Assembly (NCBI GenBank): GCA_021775315.1
Contig: JAJFIC010000064.1
Location: 186,001-250,000, forward strand
DNA length: 64,000 nucleotides
Reading direction: 5' to 3'
DNA from: Paracoccaceae bacterium
GTDB lineage: Bacteria; Pseudomonadota; Alphaproteobacteria; Rhodobacterales; Rhodobacteraceae
Shown: positions 50,444 through 58,757 of the stretch, one piece after another
How the letters are laid out: each line of letters starts with the position of its first letter
Numbering within the stretch: the stretch's first letter is position 1
Notes under the pieces: generated by a model
Database searches by the model: none
Seen by the model: only the letters and a program-made list of their open reading frames with translations
What the model was told of the DNA's origin: nothing
Position numbers and translations under genes: made by a program

Positions 50444-52039
50444 TCAAGTTAGCGCGGCCCCACCCACCCCTTCGGGCAAGCGCGGTGTCGCGGCGATCAG
50501 TTCGCGGGTATAGGCGTGCTGCGGGTTTTCAAACACGTCGTTTGTTGGCCCGCTTTCAACGATCTCGCCCGATTTCATCACCAGTACGCGGTCGGTTATG
50601 GCGCGCACCACGGACAGATCGTGGCTGATGAACAGATAGCTGAGGTTCAGTTTGTCGGACAATTCCGCCAGCAGATCCAGAATTTGCGCCCGGATCGACA
50701 CGTCTAGGGCCGAGACCGCCTCGTCCAGTACGATCAGTTCGGGGCGCAGGATCAGGGCGCGGGCTATGGCAATTCGTTGACGCTGGCCGCCGGAAAATTC
50801 ATGTATGTATTTGCGCTTATCCGACGATTGCATGCCGACGCTTTCCAATGCCTCGTCGACCCGCGCCTGACTGTCAGTTGGCGGGGTTTGCATCAAATGA
50901 AACGGTTCCGCCACCAGACGTTCCACCCGCCAGCGCGGATTGAAGCTGCCGTAGGGATCCTGAAACACCACTTGTACACCGGCGCGCAAAGCGTTGGGCA
51001 TTGCCGGGCTAACCGGTTCGCCAAACAGACGGATTTCACCGCTTTGCAGCGGTTCTAACCCAAGGATCGCACGCGTCAGGGTGGATTTTCCACAACCGCT
51101 TTCGCCAACCAGCCCAAGGTTTTCGCCGCGATTTAACGTGAAACTGACGTCACTGACGGCCCTGAATGGTGGTGGTCGCGCAAACAAGCCGGTGCGCGCC
51201 AACACGTAATGACGCACGGCGTTTTTCACCTCAAGAATAGGAATATCTTCGGTCTGGGGCGTTCGGTCGGGCACATGGCCCGACGCTTTCAGCAGCTGTT
51301 TGGTATAGGGATGCTGCATATTGCGGAAAATATCATCGGTGCGGCCCGCTTCGACAATTTCGCCGTGCTGCATGACGGCCACATGATCAGCAATGCCCGA
51401 CACGACCGCCAGATCATGGGTGATTAGCATCAGGGCCATGTCCTCTTCAGCCACCAAAGACCTGAGCAGATCAAGGATCTGCGCCTGCGTCGTTACATCC
51501 AGAGCGGTAGTCGGTTCATCCGCGATCAGCAGTTTGGGCCTGAGCGCGATTGCCAGTGCAATGACCACGCGCTGGCGCTGACCACCGGATAATTCATGCG
51601 GGTAGCGATCCAGCGGAAACCGGTCGGCGGGCAGGCCCACGCGGTTAAGTTTTTCCCGCGCGATTTTCAGCGCCTCGGATTTGCTGGCCTGACCATGGAT
51701 CACCAGCGTTTCGGCGACTTGCTGGCCAATGGTCTGCACCGGGTTCAGCGCCGTCATTGGTTCCTGAAAAATCATGCCAATATCATTGCCACGAATGCCG
51801 CACATCACGGCCTCGGGCGTGTTCAGCAAATCAACCGAACCACCTAGCATGGCCGTTCCGCCGATTTCAGCACCACCGGGCAACAGGCCCATCATCGCCA
51901 GTGCCGTCATTGACTTGCCCGAGCCACTTTCACCGACCACGCCGAACACCTGGGACGGTTGCATGTCAAAGGACAGGTTTTTCAGGATCGGTGTGTCATG
52001 GATCGACACTGTCAGGTTCTTGACGGATAGCAGGCTCAT
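50444..52039 (-). CDS. Dipeptide/oligopeptide-type ABC transporter ATPase, DppD-DppF fusion
   Basis: 531 residues with two complete ABC domains. Domain 1 has GESGSGKSM, LSGGQRQRVVIALAIALRPKLLIADEPTTALDVT and ITHDLAVV. Domain 2 has GESGCGKSTLTRAILGLE, FSGGQRQRIAIARALILRPELIVLDEAVSALDVS and ISHDLSVV. Both have intact catalytic residues. Two-domain ATPases of this kind (as in YejF or GsiA) replace the separate DppD and DppF. The start overlaps the stop of the upstream permease gene (ATGA). It energises uptake of the solute bound by the protein at 55.6-57.1 kb. Confidence 0.92.
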   Translation of the reverse strand: MSLLSVKNLTVSIHDTPILKNLSFDMQPSQVFGVVGESGSGKSMTALAMMGLLPGGAEIGGTAMLGGSVDLLNTPEAVMCGIRGNDIGMIFQEPMTALNPVQTIGQQVAETLVIHGQASKSEALKIAREKLNRVGLPADRFPLDRYPHELSGGQRQRVVIALAIALRPKLLIADEPTTALDVTTQAQILDLLRSLVAEEDMALMLITHDLAVVSGIADHVAVMQHGEIVEAGRTDDIFRNMQHPYTKQLLKASGHVPDRTPQTEDIPILEVKNAVRHYVLARTGLFARPPPFRAVSDVSFTLNRGENLGLVGESGCGKSTLTRAILGLEPLQSGEIRLFGEPVSPAMPNALRAGVQVVFQDPYGSFNPRWRVERLVAEPFHLMQTPPTDSQARVDEALESVGMQSSDKRKYIHEFSGGQRQRIAIARALILRPELIVLDEAVSALDVSIRAQILDLLAELSDKLNLSYLFISHDLSVVRAITDRVLVMKSGEIVESGPTNDVFENPQHAYTRELIAATPRLPEGVGGAALT

Positions 52040-52857
52040 TGTCTGGACCTGCGGATTTTAGGGTCCAGAATATCACGCAAACCGTCGCCCATCAGGTTCA
52101 GGCCCAGCACAGTCAGAACAATGGCAAAGCCGGGAAACAACGCCAGATGCGGTGCAAAGGAAATCATCGTCTGACTGTCCGCCAGCATCCGGCCCCAACT
52201 TGGTGTCGGCGGCTGCGCGCCAAGGCCGACATAGCTAAGGGCTGCTTCGGCCAGAATGCCAAGGCTGAACTGAATGGTGCCCTGAACGATCAGCAGGTTG
52301 GCAATGTTTGGCAGGATATGTTCCACCGAAATTCTGAGCGCATTCTTGCCCGCAACCCGTGCCGACAGGATGTAATCCAGCGTCCAGATCGACAACGCCC
52401 CGCCGCGAGAAATCCGGGCAAACACCGGGATGTTGAAAATACCGATGGCAATGATGGCATTCAGGGCCGAAGGGCCGAACACCGCCGTTATCAGGATCGC
52501 AATGACCAGTGAGGGAAAGGCAAACACCAGATCGTTGCCGCGCATGATGACTTCGTCCAGCCACGAGCCGTGATTGGCCGCCGCCCACAGGCCCAGCGGA
52601 ACCCCAAGGCCGATGCCGATACCGACGGCAACGATGGCAACCGCGATTGATGTGCGCGCGCCGACCATGATCATCGAAAAGATATCGCGGCCAAAATGGT
52701 CGCTGCCAAACCAGAACTCGGCATTTGGTGTCTTTAGCTTGGCCGGAATGTTCAGCACTTCGACGTCGTAAGGCGTCCATAAGAACGAAATCAGTGCCGC
52801 GAACAGGAATATCGCAAACAAAGCCGCGCCAAAAACCAGGGTACGAGGCCACTTCAT
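52036..52857 (-). CDS. Peptide-type ABC transporter permease (DppC-like)
   Basis: 273 residues. One N-terminal helix, a periplasmic loop with PYDVEVLNIPAKLKTPNAEFWFGSDHFGRDIFSMIMVGARTS (the typical DppC loop with G-T/S-D-x2-GRD), then five helices and the cytoplasmic ATPase-coupling motif in SYVGLGAQPPTPSWGRMLAD. It overlaps its neighbours by four bases on each side, so the transporter core is one operon. Confidence 0.93.
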   Translation of the reverse strand: MKWPRTLVFGAALFAIFLFAALISFLWTPYDVEVLNIPAKLKTPNAEFWFGSDHFGRDIFSMIMVGARTSIAVAIVAVGIGIGLGVPLGLWAAANHGSWLDEVIMRGNDLVFAFPSLVIAILITAVFGPSALNAIIAIGIFNIPVFARISRGGALSIWTLDYILSARVAGKNALRISVEHILPNIANLLIVQGTIQFSLGILAEAALSYVGLGAQPPTPSWGRMLADSQTMISFAPHLALFPGFAIVLTVLGLNLMGDGLRDILDPKIRRSRQ

Positions 52858-53801
52858 GCGCGTCTCCGCAAACGGGGATCAACGGCGGCATAGGCGATAT
52901 CGACCAGAAATGTGACCGTGATGACGGCAAACACCAACAACATGACAACGCTTTCCACCACGACCAGATCGCGTTGGGTGATGCCTTGAAAGATCAGGCG
53001 GCCAAGGCCCGGCAAGAAGAAAATGTTTTCGATAATGATCGCGCCTGCCAGCAGGAACGAAAACTGCATGCCGATGATGGTCAACACGGGGATCATTGCA
53101 TTTCTAAGCGCATGGCGGGTGATCGACTGGCGCCGGGTCAGACCCTTGGCGCGCGCTGTGCGGATGTAATCTTGATCAAGGGTGTCCAGAACGCTTGAGC
53201 GCATGATCCGCGCCAGAATACTGGCCTGCGGCAAGGCCAGCGCAATTGCAGGCAGCGTCAGGGATTTCAGCGACGGCCAGAAACCGTTTTCCCAACCCGG
53301 AAACCCGCCCGCCGAAAACCATCTGAGATTGATCGCAAACACCACCACCAAAAGCATCGCGAACCAGAAATTCGGGATCGCAATGCCCAGCTGTGTCGTC
53401 GCCATAATGCCCATGTCGGCCGGTTTTCCGCGTCTGGCTGCCGCGATCAAACCAACTGGAAAAGCAATCAGCGTTGACAGGATCAGCGCAAACATCGCCA
53501 ACGGCAGGCTGATCCAGATCCGCGCCAAAACCAGCTCGGTCACCGGGACGCGGTAGGTGTATGAGGTGCCGAAATCCCCGGTCAGCATGCCAGTGATCCA
53601 ATTGAAATACCGCGCAAAGATCGACCCCTCAAGGCCAAGCTGTTCGCGCAACGCGGCGATTGTATCCTCTTGGGCGTTCATCCCCAGCATGAACGCTGCC
53701 GGGTCGCCGGGGATCACCTCAATCACCGCGAAAATAACCACCGAGGCGGCTAACAGGCTAAGCGAAAGCGAGATCAGGCGAGTGGCGGCAAATCTGAGCA
53801 T
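52854..53801 (-). CDS. Peptide-type ABC transporter permease (DppB-like)
   Basis: 315 residues with the DppB pattern: LISLSLSLLAASVVIFAVIEVIPGDPAAFMLG at the N terminus and DYIRTARAKGLTRRQSITRHALRNAMIPVLTIIG as the coupling helix region, then GRLIFQGITQRDLVVVE. The ATG at 53801 gives the typical short N terminus; a TTG at 53831 would add ten residues. First gene of the permease-permease-ATPase-ALDH unit. Its start is 141 bases from the divergent FAD oxidoreductase gene. Confidence 0.92.
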   Translation of the reverse strand: MLRFAATRLISLSLSLLAASVVIFAVIEVIPGDPAAFMLGMNAQEDTIAALREQLGLEGSIFARYFNWITGMLTGDFGTSYTYRVPVTELVLARIWISLPLAMFALILSTLIAFPVGLIAAARRGKPADMGIMATTQLGIAIPNFWFAMLLVVVFAINLRWFSAGGFPGWENGFWPSLKSLTLPAIALALPQASILARIMRSSVLDTLDQDYIRTARAKGLTRRQSITRHALRNAMIPVLTIIGMQFSFLLAGAIIIENIFFLPGLGRLIFQGITQRDLVVVESVVMLLVFAVITVTFLVDIAYAAVDPRLRRRA

Positions 53802-53942
53802 GCCCCGGATGCTAGTGCCGCTGGCAGCCAAGGTCTAGCGGAAAGGTTGCCTCATTTTCAGGGTGTGAATCGCGTCAAAAATCCATAATACTTTTGTTCA
53901 ACTGCGCCTTTATTCGCGGTGTAGCTTAGCAAAGGCAAAGAC

Positions 53943-55100
53943 ATGAAATTTGACGCAATCGTCATCGGTGGCGGGATCATCGGCTGCACCCATGCGTGGT
54001 ATCTGGCCCAACGCGGGCTGGCCGTCGCTGTGGTCGAACAGGCCGGATTGGCCAGTGGAACATCGGCGCGCAATTTCAGTTGGGTGAACGCCAGCACGAA
54101 AACCTCGAACGCGGCGTATCATAACCTGAACGCCATGGGGGTACGCCTGTACGCCGAATTGGCGGCAGAACTTGGCGAAGAAATCATTGGCCTTAATCCC
54201 GCCGGGGCGTTGGGTGTGGTTTCACCGACTGACCCTGAACTTTACGCGGGCGCGCAGAAACAGGCGCAGCAATTGACAGCACTTGGCTATCCGAACCAAT
54301 GGCTTTCGAATGACGCTTTGCGCAAAGCTGAACCGAATGTGGTTTTCCCTGACGGGGCCGAGGCCTTGTTCACCCCGTCAGACAAATTCCTGAACGCACC
54401 CCGATTTACCGCCTTGATGGGTGATAAAATCCGCGCCCTTGGTGGGCAGATTTTTGAAAACTGCGAAGCGCTGGAAATGCTGGCCGATGACAATGGCGTG
54501 GTTGAGGGGTTGCGCACAAATCTTGGCGAAATGACGGCCCCGCGCATCATTGTCGCCACTGGGCCGGATACGCCTGAGGTCTTGTCGGCATTGACCGGTT
54601 ATGACGGCTTTTCACGGTTTCCGATTGGCAAAGTGCCCGGTCTGCTGGTGACCACCCCGCCCGTGCCCGACGGTCTGGTGCGGCATTTGGTTCATACCGA
54701 TCTGGGCGGCGAGTTTCATTTCTTTCCCGATTTCAACGGCGGCTTGCGGATCGCCTCGGACGATGCGGACGGGCATGTGATCGAAGACCGCACGCCTGAT
54801 CATCTTAGGCAGTTGGCGCGTGGATTGCTGGGTCGGATGCAGGATTATGTCCCTTCGTTCGCGGGCGAGGCTTGTTTGGATCAATGCAGCTTGGCGATCG
54901 GTGTGCGGGCCTATCCCGAAGACGGCCACAGCATTGCGGGCGCGATGCCGGGGGCCGAGGGTCTGTATGTTATCGCGACCCATAGCGGCGTCACGCTTGC
55001 GCCCGCTTTGGGCAGTCTGATGGCGACACTTGTGGTGGATGGTGAGGTGCCCAAGGCTTTGGCGCCATTTGGTCTGGAGCGCCTCAGCGGTTTTGGCTGA
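53943..55100 (+). CDS. FAD-dependent oxidoreductase, DAO (D-amino acid/sarcosine oxidase-like) family
   Basis: 385 residues. FAD motif DAIVIGGGIIGCTHAWYLAQRGLAVAVVEQ at residues 4-33, then GTSARNFSWVNAS, a substrate domain, and at the C terminus YVIATHSGVTLAPALGSLMATLVVDGE, the second FAD contact. These are typical of the DAO superfamily, which oxidises the C-N bond of amino or N-methyl amino acids. The histidine that carries covalent FAD in some members is not evident. It sits on the opposite strand within the transporter locus; together with the ALDH and M20 genes it suggests catabolism of an amine or N-substituted amino acid, though this is inference. Confidence 0.86.
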   Translation: MKFDAIVIGGGIIGCTHAWYLAQRGLAVAVVEQAGLASGTSARNFSWVNASTKTSNAAYHNLNAMGVRLYAELAAELGEEIIGLNPAGALGVVSPTDPELYAGAQKQAQQLTALGYPNQWLSNDALRKAEPNVVFPDGAEALFTPSDKFLNAPRFTALMGDKIRALGGQIFENCEALEMLADDNGVVEGLRTNLGEMTAPRIIVATGPDTPEVLSALTGYDGFSRFPIGKVPGLLVTTPPVPDGLVRHLVHTDLGGEFHFFPDFNGGLRIASDDADGHVIEDRTPDHLRQLARGLLGRMQDYVPSFAGEACLDQCSLAIGVRAYPEDGHSIAGAMPGAEGLYVIATHSGVTLAPALGSLMATLVVDGEVPKALAPFGLERLSGFG

Positions 55101-55212
55101 GGTTTTTCACGACCGCACTCTGCCCTTACTGAGCCGCAATTTCGGAATTGCTTTATAAGACACATTGTTATATTTGAATGTTTCGACCCACGCACCGCAA
55201 AAGGTGCCGAAC

Positions 55213-55566
55213 ATGAAGGAGTATGCTTTGTCTTTTGAATTCGAGGGAAGCACAATCGAAACCAACGAAAAGGGCCATCTGGTCAATCTTTCCGATTGGA
55301 ACGAGGAAATCGGCAAAGCGTTGGCAGCAGCCGAGGATATCACCCTGACAGATCGCCATTGGGATGTGTTAAACTACCTGCGCGAGGAATATCTGGACCA
55401 TCAGGAAAACCAGCCAAACACCCGCGCCATCATCAAAGCGATGAACGCTGAATGGGGTGAAAAGCTGTCTCAAAAGGATCTGTATGCCTTGTTTCCGGGC
55501 GATCCTTCCAAACAAGGCAGTAAAATCGCCGGGCTGCCAGAAAGCCGTCGCAAGGGTGGATATTGA
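55213..55566 (+). CDS. DsrC/TusE-related protein without catalytic cysteines (RspA-like)
   Basis: 117 residues with the TusE/DsrC fold pattern: LVNLSDWNEEIGKALAAAEDITLTDRHWDVLNYLREEYLDHQ, TRAIIKAMNAEWG, LYALFPGDPSKQGSKIAGLP. In DsrC the C-terminal arm carries two cysteines, and in TusE one, as the second last residue. Here the arm reads ESRRKGGY with none, and the whole protein has no cysteine. Sulfur relay is therefore excluded. Cysteine-less members have been called RspA and are suspected regulators. The ATG at 55213 has AAGG nine bases upstream; a start at 55165 is not family-like. It is followed by a strong terminator. Confidence 0.82.
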   Translation: MKEYALSFEFEGSTIETNEKGHLVNLSDWNEEIGKALAAAEDITLTDRHWDVLNYLREEYLDHQENQPNTRAIIKAMNAEWGEKLSQKDLYALFPGDPSKQGSKIAGLPESRRKGGY

Positions 55567-55591
55567 TCCCAAACCGACTGTTCTAAAATGA

Positions 55592-55620
55592 AATCCCCCG
55601 GACGTGCCGGGGGATTTTTT
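55592..55620 (+). terminator. Strong intrinsic terminator after the DsrC-related gene
   Basis: AATCCCCCGG (55592-55601) pairs perfectly with CCGGGGGATT (55607-55616) over the loop ACGTG, followed by four more T residues, giving six in a row. It lies 26 bases after the stop and 25 bases before the end of the converging binding-protein gene, for which it may also serve on the other strand (tail TTCATTTT). Confidence 0.92.
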
Positions 55621-55644
55621 CGTTTTGCAGCTTTGGGCCGGGGC

Positions 55645-57129
55645 TTAGTCGCTCCAGCTTACGCCGGTCAGATCGGTGGCTTGTGTGGGGGAATTTTCCC
55701 ACATGCCTTTGATCTTGGAATTGATAACGCTCGTGCGCGCCAGCTGGAACAGATAGCCGTTGACGTAATCGTTTGAGATGATCGTCTGGGCCTCTTTCAA
55801 CATGGCCGAACGTTTGGCGGGATTGGATTCCGCATTCAGATCCGTCATCAGCTTTTGAAATGCCGGATTGTCGTACTGAAAGTAATATTCAGGCCGCGCG
55901 TAAATGCCGATATCCATAGGCTCGGTGTGGCTGACGATGGTCAGGCCGTAATCTTTGCCTTTGAACACCTGCTCAAGCCATTGCGCCCATTCCAGATTGC
56001 TGATTTCTGCGTCAATCCCAACCGCACGCAACTGGGCCGCGATGATTTCACCGCCGCGACGTGCATAAGATGGTGGTGGCAGTTTCAGCGTTGTTTTAAA
56101 GCCATCCGGATACCCGGCTTCGGCCAGCAACTTTTTCGCCAATTCCGGGTCGTAGTTGGAATTGCCGGTCAGATCGACGTAATCCGGATGATGCGGTGCG
56201 AAATGGGTGCCGATCGGCTTGCCATACCCAAACATTGCACCGTCAATGATTTCCTGACGGTTGATCGCATGGGCCAGCGCCTCTCGCACTTTCAGTTTGC
56301 TGAAATGCTCGTCCTTGTTGTTGGTCGACAGGATCGTTTCACCTTCTGTATTGCCACCGACCACTGTGAACCGTGGATCAGCGTCAAACTGTGGCAGCGT
56401 TTCGGGTGACGGATAGCCCGGGAAAGCATCCAGATCGCCGGCCATCATTGCCGCAAAGGCCGCTGTCGGGTCCGAGATGAACTTGAACGTCGCTTTGTCC
56501 AGCGCAACCGCGTTGCCCCAATAATTCGGGTTCTTTGTGATGGTGATGCTGTCGCCTTTTACCCATTCTGAAAACACAAACGGGCCGGTGCCGACAGGAT
56601 TGGTGGCGGCATTGGCAATGCTTTCAGGGGCCACGATAACCGCATCCCCCCAGGCCATATTGGTCACAAAACTACCGTTCGGGCCAGACAGGGTGATTTT
56701 CACCGTCAGCGGGTCAACAACGTCAACGCTGGCGATACCAGCAAACAACGCCTTTTGGGCGTTTGTGCTGTCTTCCGCACGGGCGCGATCAAGGGAGAAT
56801 TTCACGTCGTCAGCATTCATATCGCTGCCATCGTGGAATTTTACACCGGCATGCAGATGGAAGGTATAAACCATGCCATCATCGGAAATTTCCCAGCTTT
56901 CCGCCAATGCAGGCGCGATAGAGCCGTCAGCCTGATAGCGTGTGAGACCTTCAAAGACGTTGGCATAAACCACTTCGTCGATCGCAGCAGCGGCGCCACC
57001 GGTCGGGTCAAGGTTCGGCGGTTCAAGCTGCATGCCAATGGTTATATCGGTCTGAGCGGCATGTACCGACAAGACCGTGCCGAGCGCAATAGCACCGGAC
57101 AGCATGGTTGTTCTAAGCCAATGTTGCAT
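55645..57129 (-). CDS. Peptide/opine-type ABC transporter substrate-binding protein (SBP family 5)
   Basis: 494 residues with a signal peptide (MQHWLRTTMLSGAIALGTVLSVHA-AQT). Family 5 features include IGMQLEPPNLDPTGGAAAAIDEVVYANVFEGLTRYQADGSIAPALAESWEISDDGMVYTFHLHAGVKFHDGSDMNADDVKFSLDRA and the later REALAHAINRQEIIDG. It binds a peptide-like or other polar ligand in the periplasm and delivers it to the permeases at 52.0-53.8 kb. These lie on the same strand but are separated from it by two genes of opposite orientation, so it has its own transcript or shares one with the M20 gene 178 bases upstream. Confidence 0.92.
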   Translation of the reverse strand: MQHWLRTTMLSGAIALGTVLSVHAAQTDITIGMQLEPPNLDPTGGAAAAIDEVVYANVFEGLTRYQADGSIAPALAESWEISDDGMVYTFHLHAGVKFHDGSDMNADDVKFSLDRARAEDSTNAQKALFAGIASVDVVDPLTVKITLSGPNGSFVTNMAWGDAVIVAPESIANAATNPVGTGPFVFSEWVKGDSITITKNPNYWGNAVALDKATFKFISDPTAAFAAMMAGDLDAFPGYPSPETLPQFDADPRFTVVGGNTEGETILSTNNKDEHFSKLKVREALAHAINRQEIIDGAMFGYGKPIGTHFAPHHPDYVDLTGNSNYDPELAKKLLAEAGYPDGFKTTLKLPPPSYARRGGEIIAAQLRAVGIDAEISNLEWAQWLEQVFKGKDYGLTIVSHTEPMDIGIYARPEYYFQYDNPAFQKLMTDLNAESNPAKRSAMLKEAQTIISNDYVNGYLFQLARTSVINSKIKGMWENSPTQATDLTGVSWSD

Positions 57130-57307
57130 GTTGTTCTCTCCTGTTGCGGGGCTGAGTCGCCGCCAATTCTGTTGTCAGCTTAGCGCGGGATACTGCGGAA
57201 GGCCAAGCCCAACTAATCGGGCAAATGTGCTGGTCGTGACTTTGACCTGCATTCAGTGGTGCTGACCGCATGTCTGCGCGCCGCGCTCGATCAACGCGAA
57301 ACATATG

Positions 57308-58591
57308 CTAACCCGCCAGCAATTCCCGCAGGCTCAGCGCCATAACCTTGGCGCTGTCGATCATGTCTTCAACCCCGATCCATTCGTCCGGTTGGTGGGC
57401 GAGGTCCAGAATTCCGGGCCCATAGGCGATACAGTTTTTCAGTCGCCCGATCCGGTCGATATGTTTTTGGTCATAGGTGCCCGGGGACACGACATACTCC
57501 GGGCCCTTGCCCAACACCGCTGAAATCGCCCGGCTGACGGTTTGCACAACAGGGGCATCGCGTTCGGTCATGGTTGGAATGACCGTGTGCATATCGCGGA
57601 TTTCATAGTCAAAATCGGGGCGGGTTGCTTTCATATGATCCAGCAAATCAATCATTTCGGCCCGCACTTCGGGCAGCTTTTCCTCGAGCAGGAACCGCCG
57701 GTCGATGACCATTTTGCAACGATCCGGCACACAGGCGCTGGGCAATCCGGTGTAATCTTCAGGCTGCACAGGTTCGCCGCCATGGATCGAATTGATGTTT
57801 AGCGTTGATTGTTTGGCGCCTTCAGGCACCACCGGCATATCGGTGCGTTTGGTCGCCAGAAGCGGAAACAACGTGGCCTCCATCTCTGCAATCACTGCCC
57901 CCATATGGCGCACGGCGCAATCGCCCAGAAACGGCATGGAGCCATGCGCAATCCGGCCTTTGGTTTCAATCTCGGCCCACCAGACGCCGCGATGACCAAG
58001 GCAGATGCGGTCTTTGTTCAAGGGTTCAGGAATGATCACATGCTGCACCCGGTCGGGGTTGAAGTAGCCCTTTTCGGCCAGATAAGCGACGCCGCCAAAG
58101 CCGCCGGATTCCTCGTCAGCCGTTCCGGAAATTTCAATCGCGCCTTTATAATCAGGGTGGGTGGCAATGAAGGCCTCGGCCGCGATGATCGACGCCGCAA
58201 GGCCGCCTTTCATGTCACAGGTGCCGCGCCCATAAATCTTGCCGTCGCTTAGTTCCGCGCCAAAAGGATCAAACGTCCAGCCATTGCCAACCTCAACCAC
58301 ATCGTGGTGGCTGTTGAAATGGACACATTCGCCCGCGCCATTGCCCTCGTGGCGGGCAAGCACATTCCAGCGCGGATATTGGTCGCTGTCACCGGGCGTG
58401 CCGTGGGCGCGGATCATTTCCACTGAAAACCCCGATGATTTCAGCCGCGCACCGATATAGTCGCAGACCTCGCGATACATCGCACCCGGCGGATTAAGCG
58501 TCGGTATGCGGATCAGATCCTGCGTTAGCGCGATCAGATCATCCCGCCGCGTTTCAATTGCGTGGAACAGGTTTTCGTTTGCGTCTGTCAT
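57308..58591 (-). CDS. M20 family metallopeptidase/deacylase (ArgE/DapE type)
   Basis: 427 residues. The two-zinc set is visible: HFNSHHDVVEVGNGWTFDPF (first histidine and bridging region), GRGTCDMKGG (bridging aspartate), DEESGGFGG (catalytic glutamate pair) and SPGTYDQKHID near the end. The dimerisation domain lies in between. ArgE/DapE-like enzymes hydrolyse N-acyl bonds of amino acids. By position ahead of the SBP gene it may deacylate the imported compound, giving an amine or amino acid that the FAD oxidoreductase and ALDH then process. That pathway is inferred. It is divergent from the VOC gene across a region with a TGTTTCC palindrome. Confidence 0.88.
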   Translation of the reverse strand: MTDANENLFHAIETRRDDLIALTQDLIRIPTLNPPGAMYREVCDYIGARLKSSGFSVEMIRAHGTPGDSDQYPRWNVLARHEGNGAGECVHFNSHHDVVEVGNGWTFDPFGAELSDGKIYGRGTCDMKGGLAASIIAAEAFIATHPDYKGAIEISGTADEESGGFGGVAYLAEKGYFNPDRVQHVIIPEPLNKDRICLGHRGVWWAEIETKGRIAHGSMPFLGDCAVRHMGAVIAEMEATLFPLLATKRTDMPVVPEGAKQSTLNINSIHGGEPVQPEDYTGLPSACVPDRCKMVIDRRFLLEEKLPEVRAEMIDLLDHMKATRPDFDYEIRDMHTVIPTMTERDAPVVQTVSRAISAVLGKGPEYVVSPGTYDQKHIDRIGRLKNCIAYGPGILDLAHQPDEWIGVEDMIDSAKVMALSLRELLAG

Positions 58592-58663
58592 GAAGGGCCC
58601 CCTATTGCGGCAAAGCTAAGCGTAAAACGGCGACAGGGGCAAGCCGTGCCCGTGGGTAAAATA

Positions 58664-58682
58664 TGTTTCCGTTTTGGAAACA
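58664..58682. promoter_or_regulatory. Palindrome TGTTTCC-N5-GGAAACA (candidate operator, copy 2)
   Basis: TGTTTCC (58664-58670) and GGAAACA (58676-58682) flank GTTTT, midway between the divergent M20 and VOC genes (73 and 75 bases from the two starts). The arms are identical to those at 32698-32720. Regulator unknown; position fits control of one or both genes. Confidence 0.55.
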
Positions 58683-58757
58683 GTTATGTGCATGAGGCAG
58701 CATTGTCCCCAACCACGATCTCGCACTAGGATATCCCAACTGAAAGGCGGACCACCT

